Source: a virus. Taken from it: a stretch of DNA of 64,000 nt. The stretch lies in IMG/VR virus record IMGVR_UViG_3300030333_007172, positions 1 through 64,000 of that record; one strand, written 5' to 3'. Both the position numbers and the translations under genes were made by a program. This document shows, one piece after another, positions 1 to 10,205 of this stretch (its first letter is position 1; each line of letters starts with the position of its first letter). The notes below the pieces were generated by a model. The model ran no database searches. It was not told the origin of the DNA and saw nothing but the letters and a program-made list of their open reading frames with translations.

Positions 1-3000
1 TCCATTTTTGCATAATCTTCATGTGCGGTGTTCTGCCACCAATGTGCTAAATCATCTTTTGTTACTTTATATTCGAATTCAAAAATATACATTGCGATGG
101 GATCTAGATTTGGATTAGACACAAAATCTAATTGCGGAGGCAATACATATCTTTCCATTTTCTGGGCCAATTTTCTTATGGACTCTCCGGCAGAATCTAA
201 AGAGTCGCTACTAACAATCTCATTATATCTTTCAATGCTAATAAACTTTTTTCTTTCTTTAAGATAAGTTTTGCTCAATGTTCTTTCAATGCTTGGCTCT
301 ATTGATTCAATAATGTAAGGCACAGCCACAACTGCTTCTCTAATTGTTTTTTCTTCTTGAATTTGTCCAAGTCTAGCCTGCTGAGATGTTTTATTAAATC
401 CAAACAAATCTGTTAAAGATTTTACATTTTGATACGCATATGCGCCCTCACCATCAGCGTTATATTTGTTGTAAGCGCTGTTGTTAATTAATACATCATA
501 ATGATATCTTAACCAGTTTTCTGGGACATCTCCAATTTCCATAAAGATGCCTTTATTGGGGCTCTCTGGTAAGTTGCCAAACTGATGCCACATGCCATTT
601 GGTGTACTTGTTGATGCAAATGTAGGTTGTGTTTTATTGTTATCATAATTAATCGGATTAACGCCCTCATCGTTAAAGTTCATCATAGGTGTTTCAAACT
701 TAGGTTGAATAATCCAACGAGAACCAGCCGTTGTTGACAACTGTTTATCTAATATGCCGTCTTTGTTTAGTTCAAATCCTTGAACTTCTTCAACGCCAAG
801 AAGATCTATACTCGCAGATATTTGCATAGCGTTGTGATTAATGTTGTGGCCACCATAAGGTGTGTAGACAGTTTCTACTGCGGGGTCATAAATTAATTTT
901 GATTGATACCCAGGATCACAACGACGATAAATTAACTCTGCTTCAGTTAAAATGTCATTAACAGATTTTGCAGTGCCGTCAGAAGTCCAAACAACGTCTA
1001 CCCAAGCTTCTCCGTTGGTGTAAGGAGGAGTATATATCCAATTGTAACCACTAAGTGAATCAAGTGGGTGATAATCTTGTTGAATTTCACCGTTGCTAGT
1101 GCCAGATTCCCCCGTAATGTTCCGTGGACCTAGAAAAGCTGGTCCAAAAGCAGAAGGGCGACTATACAGAGTAAATGTTTCTTTAAGATTTGTTTGTTGA
1201 CGCGGATCTTGAGGAAGTTCAAAACTGCCGCTTGTATCAAAAATAGAATCGTTAGTATTCCAAAGAGCGCCACCGATATCAGAATAACCATAGTTATTAC
1301 CGGCAGAACTAGATTCTTGAGAGTAAATTCTACCAGTGTTGAGTGATCTTTTAAGTTTAATTCTAGCAGCGTAAGTGCTTCCACTTGGTACAGTAATGTT
1401 GTCTGGCATTACTTGTGATTGTAACTTAGTAAATTGTTTTCCTTCAAGCCAAAAATCTGCCACCTGTCCAAAAAAGTTTTGCGCCATCATAGTATATAAT
1501 TCATCAGAGGAGCCACCAATTAATCCTGCTCGTACTCCTGGAAGAGATGCTGATGGGTGTGGTTCGATATCGGCAATTAAAACATTGTTCAAATACTTTT
1601 CAGGCTGTAATATTGTTTGGAAAGGTAGTCTTTGATCTGCTACTCCACCGATAGGAGGATAGCCAGACGATGACAGAGAGCTAGAAAGTATTCGAGTGCC
1701 AGGATAAATTCCGTAATTCTGAGTTGCTAGGTTTGGAGTATCCATGACTCCATCGACCTCGCCATAAATATTTTGGTATGAAATTTTATTGTGATCAGTG
1801 ATAATTGCGTAATCTACCGCCATTCCAGATTTAATTGAATTATACATAATTCCAGGAGAATAAAGCGCTTGGATAAGCGGCCTTATAATACCGCTCGATT
1901 GTTTGGCTGGAGGTATCAGGTTAAAAATTTCAGAGCCAGATTTTTCGATAGTGGTGCCTGAATTGTTGACAAAGGTGGCGTATAGCCTATCAAGATAGCT
2001 AGATTTAAACTGAGCAGCTAAATCCATGGTTCGTTGCGCAGGGAAAAAGCCTTTATACGGGTTAAATCTTTTAATTGCCGATACTTCAATCATAATCTCT
2101 TTTGCGGCTAATCTTGATTGATCTTTAATATTAAGAAAATCTTTTAAGAATTCAGAGTTGGTATATGTCTTATAAAATTCTGAATTGCTACTGTTCTGAG
2201 AAGTGCCTGGAATTTCAAACCAATTGGTCTTATTGCTTGTATTGTTTAAAAGATCCGAAACGTGTTCACTGATTCTATACTCAGGAACCACTACGTAGTC
2301 TTTTGCAACTTTCATCAATTCATATTTAAAATCATCATAGTTGTTAAACCATGGAGCAGTTGGTGTTCTTTCCCACTGAGTGGTCGTACCCGAAACAACT
2401 AATTTTCCTGCTAAAACATCACTTTGATAAGCTGCTTCTCCACCAAATAATTGTAATTGTTTTGCTGTGTTGAAAATATCTGAACTGGTTAAATTAATCA
2501 ACATACTAGACCGTGAAATACCGGAAGGTGCTACTGTAGAGGCCGGAGATGTTAAGCAATGTTTGCGGGCATAAAGTACGCCGGCCTTGAGTAACATAAT
2601 TTTGTTGCCGACACTAATACTGCCAGTTGCTGGCTGATTTGTGATATGAACGTATTGGTTCTGCAGTTCTCCTGAAGGATCTCTGCTAGCTAAGAAGTTC
2701 TGTTGGGCGTAGTTGCCGAGAGCCATCGCGTCGGTTAAGTCTATGGCACCAGTGCGACTAGTAAAATACAATCCGGCATCTGGACCCCATGCCGACTGAT
2801 CTAATTGAGAGAACCCAAAGGTGGTGTCTACTTCTTCTCCCAGTGTTATTCTATTTGCAATTGACGATCTCCAGAAATAATTTTCATATCCCACTCGCGA
2901 GCGCACATTATTATTAAATTCATTTTTTTCAGAAGGAAATATATTTTCAGTATAAAGAATCCAATTTGAAGCATAATTTCCATTATTTGTAACAATATCA

Positions 3001-6000
3001 TTAATTTGATCAAATGGGCTGTGTAAGCTTTCGCGAGAAATGCCAACAAAATCATTGAATATTTGTTCATTAAAGATAATTTTCTCATTATTTGCTGTTG
3101 CTTTGATCGTATTATTAATTTTATCTATAGTGTTATTAAAATTAAAAATGCCGGGTCGACCTCTCATGGACACTGGATGCAAACTAAAGTTTGCAATATC
3201 TGATATAGCTCCAGTGACTACCGAGATGTAGTTGTTTTTTATCTCATGGCGCATAGTAGCATTGTCTGCTGCTCTTGTTTGTTTCCAAGTTGGCCAGCCA
3301 TATGGTCCATTTCTATGAAGAATTAACGCATTAAATATTCCAGCGGAGGCTTTCCCATCCGTATTATAAGGAGCGGCACGAGATGATATAATATCGCGAT
3401 TAGTGTATTGAAGTTCGCTAGCGCCGTGCTTATACAAAGGGGTGATAGAAGCACTATAGCCAGTAGTATTTTGAGACGCACGACCAGCGCTGGCTGATGT
3501 TCCAATTGGTTCATAAATATGAAAATTAATTCCTGCAAAATCTGTAAACACGTGTTGTGTGCGGGCGGCGGCATCAATAGGTTTACCGGCTCCGAATTTG
3601 CGCGCGCCAGATTGCACGAAAGAAACTGCATCACTAGCAGATACAAACGTCACAGGATCTACATAATCACTGCCTCGTCGTACTAAATAATTGGGTGGAA
3701 AATATCCGAAATGATTATTAACAGTATCAACAGAACAAGTAATCCATGAATAATTTAAATCAGAAACAGGAATCGTATGTTGAACGTAAGAGTTGTCATA
3801 TTTACTTCCGCTTTGAATTGAGCCGTTAGATGTTATTTCTAACGACCTAAGACGATTTCGTGGAATTTTAAACATTGCTGGTTTTTGTTCATACGAGGCG
3901 CCGGGTCCATCACTAGTTGCGCTTGTTCCTGTGACTATTACACTATCGCGGCCAAAACGTCCAGAATGCCGTGTTAAGTGTTGTCGTAAACCAACTGGTC
4001 TATCGTGAATATCGCTAACAATATACCCAAATCCAGCAACTTCAGTTTGTTGATTAGAATCATTAGAGAATCCGGCTTCTAAAACCGGCAAGTTTCTATA
4101 ATTGTTTGTGCTATAAATTGCAAACTCGGACGAACGAAAGTCTTGAAACCCTCGTTGCATTGTTTCAGGACCGCCAGGCGCATTAAATCGAGAAGTTATA
4201 ACTGACTTATTAAAAGTTCCACTACCCACCGTGTAATCTACTGGAATATCCACGTGGTTTTGACCAGCGTCGGAGGTAATCGCAGCTGCATTTTCAAAAC
4301 GAGTTATATAACTACTAGCTACGGTTGCTCCAGACAAAATATTAGGACGAGAAGTGATGGCAAGTGGATATTCTGGTTGATTCTCAATAAAACTGCGTGG
4401 GTTAGAGTAAGCTCCAACAGTGCTTACCACTTCATAGTTGTGTGCGTAATTGCCAAGAATTGTTGAACCAGTAGTAGTCAATATATTTCGAATGTTGACA
4501 GGTCGTTTGGCTGTCTCTTCACGATAATAAACTGCTCTAGGCACGTTATAATTCATAACGCGAGGATCTTTACCACTCGACATGCCTCCGACTGTTATAT
4601 TTTCGCCGCTTTTGACAATTGTAGAATTACCTAAAGTGCCTCTTGCATTTCTATTTTTAGATGTAGCTGTTCCATATTTAGTATTTGTAAGGGTTATAAC
4701 ATTATCACTTCTGGATGTGTTGATGTTAAAATTAGGAGTATTAATAATTGCATTTTGTAGATTAAGTGCAGATGCATTAGCAGATGCGCCAAGAGTCCAA
4801 GATGTTCCAGAACTTACACCAGACGCAGTTACCACGTTGGTCGTAAAAGACATTGCTGGGCTTGATACATCTCCTGGATTTCCATTGACACGCCCTGTTT
4901 GATCGACAATTGAATTTGTTCCTAATTCATAAGTTCCACTTCCGTCAATAGCGTCATTGGCATCATCACCCATTCGATACCATGCATAAAGATTTGATGA
5001 ATCAGAAACATACTTGGAGTGTTTAAATAGATTAGACACGGCGCCGCTCGCATACAGCTCGCTTACTTCGTTAGCGCTCATGCTTACTTGCCAAATAGAA
5101 ACTTCGTCGATGGCGCCACTGACGGCGACATTTCCATTTTCGCCTCCAATAACAGTCATTACGCGATCAGAATTAGCGGTTAATTCTCCATCTACTTTTC
5201 GTTTTAAGTTTAATCTTGAGCCTGCAGCAGTTGGAGGAGCCGTGCTAACGGAAGAATCTTTTAGTACTCCATCCACAAAAAATTTGGGACTCATGCTACC
5301 GGTTAAAGTCGCATCATAAGTTACGGCAATATGGTGCCAAACACCATCTGTAATTACTGCATCGTCAGTTCGAAAGTCTACATTTACAATTCCTCCACCA
5401 TCAGCATTATACCATTGTTGATAGAGGGTTAATTTATTATCGCTTCTATAGCCAACTGCCATAGTGCTAGAAGCGTCTCCTCCGGCCTGAAATATATACC
5501 CAGTGCCGGTTGTGCGGTCGGCTCGGAGCCATGCACTAATCGTACCTTTCTCAATATAGAAGTAATCTAAGGGGTGGCTAGCCGGTAATCCATAACTTGC
5601 TGACATATCTCCGGAGATTGCGATCCAACTATCTGCCTTGTCTTGAAACAAGACTGCTTTTTCATTATCAAACGGTACTTCATATTTAACAGAAGTGTCT
5701 CCATCACTAATTGTTACAAAATCGCCAGCACTTACATTTCCTTCGGCAATTGTAACAATACCAGTGGAAGGACTTGGATCTCTTCCAAGGGCCTCAATAG
5801 GATAATCTGGTCCGACCATGCCGATTGCACCGTTGTTCGTGCCAGCCTTACATTCGCCAAGAAGTAATTTCCATGCTTCTGGCCGAGTCTGCCAAGTATC
5901 TGAGCCGCTGTTAATCGCAATATGTCGGGACTGATGTCCTCCAACTGCATAATTTGTAAAAGGTCCTTGCATTGGGACCTCCATATCAGGACCGTATACA

Positions 6001-9000
6001 TCGTTATGAATATTTGTAACTTGCACATTACCACTAAGTCCAGTCACAATCTGTTTATTATACCCAGACTCTACCGCCCCACTTACAATATTAAATGGGA
6101 AAGCTTGAACAGAGTCAGTATTAGTATACGCAAACCCATCATCCCCGTATCCACGACCAAATTGAACTCTAATGTTTCTTTGTATGTTCTTCTTCAGTTC
6201 AACATCATCAAGAAAATCAGTTATTTTAACCAAATCGCTTTCTAAGGCCAGGAGTACATTTAAAGGAACATAGCGATTTTCAGTGTCACTAATCGGACTA
6301 AATGGGTACAATGAGTTATAAGTAAAACTAATATTTTTATTATTATTAAAGTTTACACCGCCTTTAATCACACCAAACATTTTTCGCAAAGGCTCTACTT
6401 TAAAATTGTATTCTCTCTGAAAGTTTCTATAACCATAAAAATTTCTTTTATATGTAGAGTTATTGACGGTATTTTTAAAATTTGGAGCAGTAGTGTTTAA
6501 GCGGGGAGACGTGTTAATAACATCTCGAAATCTGTTACGCTGAATATCAATTTCGGCATCCCCAGAAGTAATTTCAACAGATCTTCGATCAGCTACTTCG
6601 CGCCAAAATGTTTCATGCTCATTAGTAGGTCGAGGCGAGCGAGGAAGAGTTGTTGAAAAAGTTTCATATGAAAGCCCTAACTGTCCAATACCTGTTATAG
6701 TTCCGTCTATATCAGTTCGAGCGTCTTCAAGTGTAGGATATTTAGTTTGATATTTGTTTCTTTCTAACACATGACTTTCAACAATATCATATGTGTTAGG
6801 GACCAAATCACCTGATGCTGGAATTAACTGGCTAATTACGCTAGCTATTGTACTATCGAACCATTTATAATAAGAAATAAATTTTTCTACTTCTGCCACA
6901 TCGGTGACTCTTCTAAAAAATGAATCTCTTAAGTGCTCAATTTCTTTATAGCGCTCCCTATATCTATTGACTGGGGCGCCAATAAGATTGTTAAAATCTA
7001 CTACCCCAGCGAAGAAGTTTAACATTTCTTCTGAAATTGCCCGATACATACTTTTTTCAATCGTATACACATAACTTGGCACCGTTTCTACGATCCCAAA
7101 AACTTGATCATCTTCTGATAACACTTTTACTGCATCGGATGAAATAACTCTTTCAGGCTCGATAAATTTAAATGTATTTATATCTCTTTTTACTGTTATA
7201 TCGGAAGAAGATGTTACAAATGCATACCCATAGCCAGTATGTTGATATCCGGATGTTTTTCCAAACCATCCAAAAGAATTTCGATCAAGCACAGAACCTG
7301 AGCTGTAATCAGTAACAATAAAATTACCAGTTCCATCAGAGCTGCTTAAGTTTGTAAACTCCCAATTTAAAGCCAGCGTATCTTTATTTAAAATATCTAC
7401 TGAATCGTTAGGATCTAAAGGTGAAACGTTTTTATACGAACCTGAAATGCCGTAATTATCGAGATCATATGCGTGCTCTTCTAGTGAAGTATTGTCAAGA
7501 CTTTTCATCCAATATCTTAGTGACGACGGCCAAACATCAGAATAATCTATCAAGGCGCCTGTTAAGTTTGTTCTAGCAGCGCCTAAATAAAGTCTTTTAG
7601 CCTCTGTTAAAAATCGACTTCCAGTTACGTGATCAATAGTGCCGGTAACTGAAAATTTGTTTTCTGATAATCCCGCATTTACGTTATATCCTTCAAATAT
7701 GACATTATAATCATAAGCTGCTGACGAACTTACAAAAGGTCCATACTTGCTAATTGCCGGCTCGACACGCACAGAGAGATTCCACTGACTATTGTCGTAA
7801 ACGTTTACAAAAATACTACTTGTTAGTTCTGGGAGTGGATATGGAGAGTTCGAGCAAGAAAGTTTAAAGTATGCATTTCTGGACGCATTTGTGCTTTTTA
7901 TAGCGTACACTTGAAAATTAGCGTAATCGTCATCAACCCATGTAGTGTCTACTCCGCTTAAAGAATTTGCGCTAGATGTATTAACACTGTGCATTCCAAA
8001 CAAAGATACTCTGGTATATTTTCTATCGAAATAATCATAGTCATAGAAAAAACGGGGAAACACAATATCGGCCTCTACTGTTATACCGTATTGACTTTCG
8101 TTTGTACCACCAGTAGTAGATGATCCTGAATTATGCGAGCCCGATATATATCCACGTGAGTTGTTGTTAGTTGTATCAACTCTTTGGTATACAACTCCTT
8201 CTCTATTAATTGTTTTATCTAAATTAAGTAACTTTCTTTTTTCTAAAACTTGTTCATAATTGTTGGCTAATTCAAAAGTTTGATTATTAGAATAAGTATT
8301 TATTTTTACTAACGACTCATCAACATTAAAACATCTAAAAACATTTCTAATTGCCTTAAACGTTCCTTTTGATTTGTAAATGTTAGTTAAATTATTGTAG
8401 ATATTAACATATATTGAATTTCTAATATCATTAACGTCTTCTTCAAATAGTTGACTATCATTTCTATTTAAAAACAGCTCCATTACATCAGCATCTACAA
8501 AAGCACTAGGCATGTAGAGCCCTAATGATTGAGGCAGATGGCGCGCAAACGGAATTGGAGTTTCGGATCCACTTGGATAGTATGTGCCTTTTACTTTTGG
8601 AAGAAAAGTGCTTAAAGAAAATACTCTGTCAAAATACGATCCCATAATGTGAGATATAATTTTAAGATTGTCGTTTCCTATATCTTCGTGTTCTTCTATT
8701 ATCCAAGCAGGATTATAGTTCATAAATGCTGTGTTATTTGTAGAGTCGTGTACAGAGCCACTATATTCTAACGAAGTTTTAAGTGCAGCAACAGTTGGAT
8801 GTGAGGAATATACAATTGGGTCTTTGTATTCTTTAATCGCGGCGCCAGCTTCTAAAATTGCAGAACCAGTGGCGCGCGAAAGTGCTCCGTATCCTGTCCA
8901 CTCTCCGTTTGCTATACGTCCGCCATAATCTAAAACAGTGCTATCGGTGGCCGTAACGCCCGTTATACCCTCATTAAATTTGTAATAGATACCTAATGTC

Positions 9001-10205
9001 GTATTTGAAATATCAGTGTTAACGCCGCCTCTAACTTGATCAAACCAATACCGCCCAATATCTTGTCCACTTCTAGCGACTTTCCAAAAACGAAACTCAT
9101 CTATCGAAGCACTAAGTTTTCCAGCACCATTATAGTCATTTAGACCGGCGTAGTTAGTTGCCCCAGAGGGTGCAGTTAAAAGCGAACCAATCCGTCCTAT
9201 GGTTTCAGACTGTTGCAACTCTCCTAATGTTACGTTGTATTCAATATTTGTATCATTTAATATACCATTAAAATAAAACTTAGATACAAAATCACTGCCT
9301 GTATTATACAATACAAATGCGAAATGATTCCAATTTTGCAATGTTCCACTGGCAAAGGTAGCTGCCTGTCCTATAGTAGAACCACTAAGTCCTGTGGTTC
9401 CTGATAATGCAGTAAGCCTAAAGGGACTTCCGGAAACGTCAGCGCCGCCAGACAATTCAATTCTTAAGCGACCGTAATCAGCCGAAGAGCTTAAAGCGCC
9501 ACTTACCCACATATCAAACACTACTTCTTTTGTGCTTTTAGTCTCAGCAAAGTGTTCTTTTTTAAGCCAGAATTCTACCGTTACACCGGTGTCAAAATTA
9601 GATTTAAGGTTAGACTCTCGGGTACCTTTTCCGTAGTCGCTTTCAAGCCCTGCGGTGGTGTAAATGTCTGTATCATATACGTTTGAGTATTGAAATTTAC
9701 TAGAATAATCTTCCGGAACCATTGTAGTCAAGTTGGTAGTGTTTCCACCTATTCCTGGCCCACCTTTAAATGTAATGTACTCTTTTTCGTCAGGAGTTCC
9801 GTATCCTTGCATTTCATACAAGTCAGTTCCGGCGGCTACGTCTCCCCAACCAGTAACTGCTAGATTGATGTATCCGTGGGTTCGCGGGTATAAATTGTCA
9901 AAAACATATTTTTCAACATCCAATAATTCATTGTAAAATTTGTTTATTTCTGCGTCAGAACCATCATAAGGATAATATCCAGATATTCTTTCCATTGCTC
10001 CTTTATAATAATAATAAGCAGATCCGTAACGTGCAAAATTAACTGGATTGCTATAATCTAACGGAGGAACGAACGTATCTTGTTTAATCTTGAGTTGTTC
10101 AAGATTTTGCTCAGATTCTACGTCTTTAAATGCATCTTTTTGATTAGTTTCAGATAGAAGGTTTATGTTATCTTCATTCGTCTCAAAAAGGTCCTTAATA
10201 CTCAT
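1..10205 (-). CDS. Giant LamG-domain virion structural protein (3' end beyond window)
   Basis: The frame is open from an ATG at 10205 to the left edge without a stop, so at least 3,401 residues are present and the C terminus is missing. Two concanavalin A/LamG-like jelly-roll modules are readable, at roughly residues 170-410 and 1500-1770. Each has the usual pattern of a beta-rich stretch, a WHHIAVTYD- or NWNHFAFVLY-type core, an IDEFRFW or IDEVSIW strand, then a YKFNEG or YRMGDD tail. Very large LamG proteins of this kind occur in marine T4-like phages downstream of baseplate genes and are thought to be tail or fibre-associated, host-contact proteins. The start overlaps the end of the upstream gene by about 11 bases. 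Composition is rich in Ser, Asn, Thr and Tyr, as in adhesive fibres. Adhesion is inferred. Confidence 0.85.
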   Translation of the reverse strand, partial: MSIKDLFETNEDNINLLSETNQKDAFKDVESEQNLEQLKIKQDTFVPPLDYSNPVNFARYGSAYYYYKGAMERISGYYPYDGSDAEINKFYNELLDVEKYVFDNLYPRTHGYINLAVTGWGDVAAGTDLYEMQGYGTPDEKEYITFKGGPGIGGNTTNLTTMVPEDYSSKFQYSNVYDTDIYTTAGLESDYGKGTRESNLKSNFDTGVTVEFWLKKEHFAETKSTKEVVFDMWVSGALSSSADYGRLRIELSGGADVSGSPFRLTALSGTTGLSGSTIGQAATFASGTLQNWNHFAFVLYNTGSDFVSKFYFNGILNDTNIEYNVTLGELQQSETIGRIGSLLTAPSGATNYAGLNDYNGAGKLSASIDEFRFWKVARSGQDIGRYWFDQVRGGVNTDISNTTLGIYYKFNEGITGVTATDSTVLDYGGRIANGEWTGYGALSRATGSAILEAGAAIKEYKDPIVYSSHPTVAALKTSLEYSGSVHDSTNNTAFMNYNPAWIIEEHEDIGNDNLKIISHIMGSYFDRVFSLSTFLPKVKGTYYPSGSETPIPFARHLPQSLGLYMPSAFVDADVMELFLNRNDSQLFEEDVNDIRNSIYVNIYNNLTNIYKSKGTFKAIRNVFRCFNVDESLVKINTYSNNQTFELANNYEQVLEKRKLLNLDKTINREGVVYQRVDTTNNNSRGYISGSHNSGSSTTGGTNESQYGITVEADIVFPRFFYDYDYFDRKYTRVSLFGMHSVNTSSANSLSGVDTTWVDDDYANFQVYAIKSTNASRNAYFKLSCSNSPYPLPELTSSIFVNVYDNSQWNLSVRVEPAISKYGPFVSSSAAYDYNVIFEGYNVNAGLSENKFSVTGTIDHVTGSRFLTEAKRLYLGAARTNLTGALIDYSDVWPSSLRYWMKSLDNTSLEEHAYDLDNYGISGSYKNVSPLDPNDSVDILNKDTLALNWEFTNLSSSDGTGNFIVTDYSSGSVLDRNSFGWFGKTSGYQHTGYGYAFVTSSSDITVKRDINTFKFIEPERVISSDAVKVLSEDDQVFGIVETVPSYVYTIEKSMYRAISEEMLNFFAGVVDFNNLIGAPVNRYRERYKEIEHLRDSFFRRVTDVAEVEKFISYYKWFDSTIASVISQLIPASGDLVPNTYDIVESHVLERNKYQTKYPTLEDARTDIDGTITGIGQLGLSYETFSTTLPRSPRPTNEHETFWREVADRRSVEITSGDAEIDIQRNRFRDVINTSPRLNTTAPNFKNTVNNSTYKRNFYGYRNFQREYNFKVEPLRKMFGVIKGGVNFNNNKNISFTYNSLYPFSPISDTENRYVPLNVLLALESDLVKITDFLDDVELKKNIQRNIRVQFGRGYGDDGFAYTNTDSVQAFPFNIVSGAVESGYNKQIVTGLSGNVQVTNIHNDVYGPDMEVPMQGPFTNYAVGGHQSRHIAINSGSDTWQTRPEAWKLLLGECKAGTNNGAIGMVGPDYPIEALGRDPSPSTGIVTIAEGNVSAGDFVTISDGDTSVKYEVPFDNEKAVLFQDKADSWIAISGDMSASYGLPASHPLDYFYIEKGTISAWLRADRTTGTGYIFQAGGDASSTMAVGYRSDNKLTLYQQWYNADGGGIVNVDFRTDDAVITDGVWHHIAVTYDATLTGSMSPKFFVDGVLKDSSVSTAPPTAAGSRLNLKRKVDGELTANSDRVMTVIGGENGNVAVSGAIDEVSIWQVSMSANEVSELYASGAVSNLFKHSKYVSDSSNLYAWYRMGDDANDAIDGSGTYELGTNSIVDQTGRVNGNPGDVSSPAMSFTTNVVTASGVSSGTSWTLGASANASALNLQNAIINTPNFNINTSRSDNVITLTNTKYGTATSKNRNARGTLGNSTIVKSGENITVGGMSSGKDPRVMNYNVPRAVYYREETAKRPVNIRNILTTTGSTILGNYAHNYEVVSTVGAYSNPRSFIENQPEYPLAITSRPNILSGATVASSYITRFENAAAITSDAGQNHVDIPVDYTVGSGTFNKSVITSRFNAPGGPETMQRGFQDFRSSEFAIYSTNNYRNLPVLEAGFSNDSNQQTEVAGFGYIVSDIHDRPVGLRQHLTRHSGRFGRDSVIVTGTSATSDGPGASYEQKPAMFKIPRNRLRSLEITSNGSIQSGSKYDNSYVQHTIPVSDLNYSWITCSVDTVNNHFGYFPPNYLVRRGSDYVDPVTFVSASDAVSFVQSGARKFGAGKPIDAAARTQHVFTDFAGINFHIYEPIGTSASAGRASQNTTGYSASITPLYKHGASELQYTNRDIISSRAAPYNTDGKASAGIFNALILHRNGPYGWPTWKQTRAADNATMRHEIKNNYISVVTGAISDIANFSLHPVSMRGRPGIFNFNNTIDKINNTIKATANNEKIIFNEQIFNDFVGISRESLHSPFDQINDIVTNNGNYASNWILYTENIFPSEKNEFNNNVRSRVGYENYFWRSSIANRITLGEEVDTTFGFSQLDQSAWGPDAGLYFTSRTGAIDLTDAMALGNYAQQNFLASRDPSGELQNQYVHITNQPATGSISVGNKIMLLKAGVLYARKHCLTSPASTVAPSGISRSSMLINLTSSDIFNTAKQLQLFGGEAAYQSDVLAGKLVVSGTTTQWERTPTAPWFNNYDDFKYELMKVAKDYVVVPEYRISEHVSDLLNNTSNKTNWFEIPGTSQNSSNSEFYKTYTNSEFLKDFLNIKDQSRLAAKEIMIEVSAIKRFNPYKGFFPAQRTMDLAAQFKSSYLDRLYATFVNNSGTTIEKSGSEIFNLIPPAKQSSGIIRPLIQALYSPGIMYNSIKSGMAVDYAIITDHNKISYQNIYGEVDGVMDTPNLATQNYGIYPGTRILSSSLSSSGYPPIGGVADQRLPFQTILQPEKYLNNVLIADIEPHPSASLPGVRAGLIGGSSDELYTMMAQNFFGQVADFWLEGKQFTKLQSQVMPDNITVPSGSTYAARIKLKRSLNTGRIYSQESSSAGNNYGYSDIGGALWNTNDSIFDTSGSFELPQDPRQQTNLKETFTLYSRPSAFGPAFLGPRNITGESGTSNGEIQQDYHPLDSLSGYNWIYTPPYTNGEAWVDVVWTSDGTAKSVNDILTEAELIYRRCDPGYQSKLIYDPAVETVYTPYGGHNINHNAMQISASIDLLGVEEVQGFELNKDGILDKQLSTTAGSRWIIQPKFETPMMNFNDEGVNPINYDNNKTQPTFASTSTPNGMWHQFGNLPESPNKGIFMEIGDVPENWLRYHYDVLINNSAYNKYNADGEGAYAYQNVKSLTDLFGFNKTSQQARLGQIQEEKTIREAVVAVPYIIESIEPSIERTLSKTYLKERKKFISIERYNEIVSSDSLDSAGESIRKLAQKMERYVLPPQLDFVSNPNLDPIAMYIFEFEYKVTKDDLAHWWQNTAHEDYAKM

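Noticed and set aside
1-10200. Several short open frames on both strands (for example 28-267, 1375-1635, 4582-4902, 5732-6034)
   Set aside because: They lie inside the continuous LamG open frame, in other phases, and have no SD or protein-like pattern.
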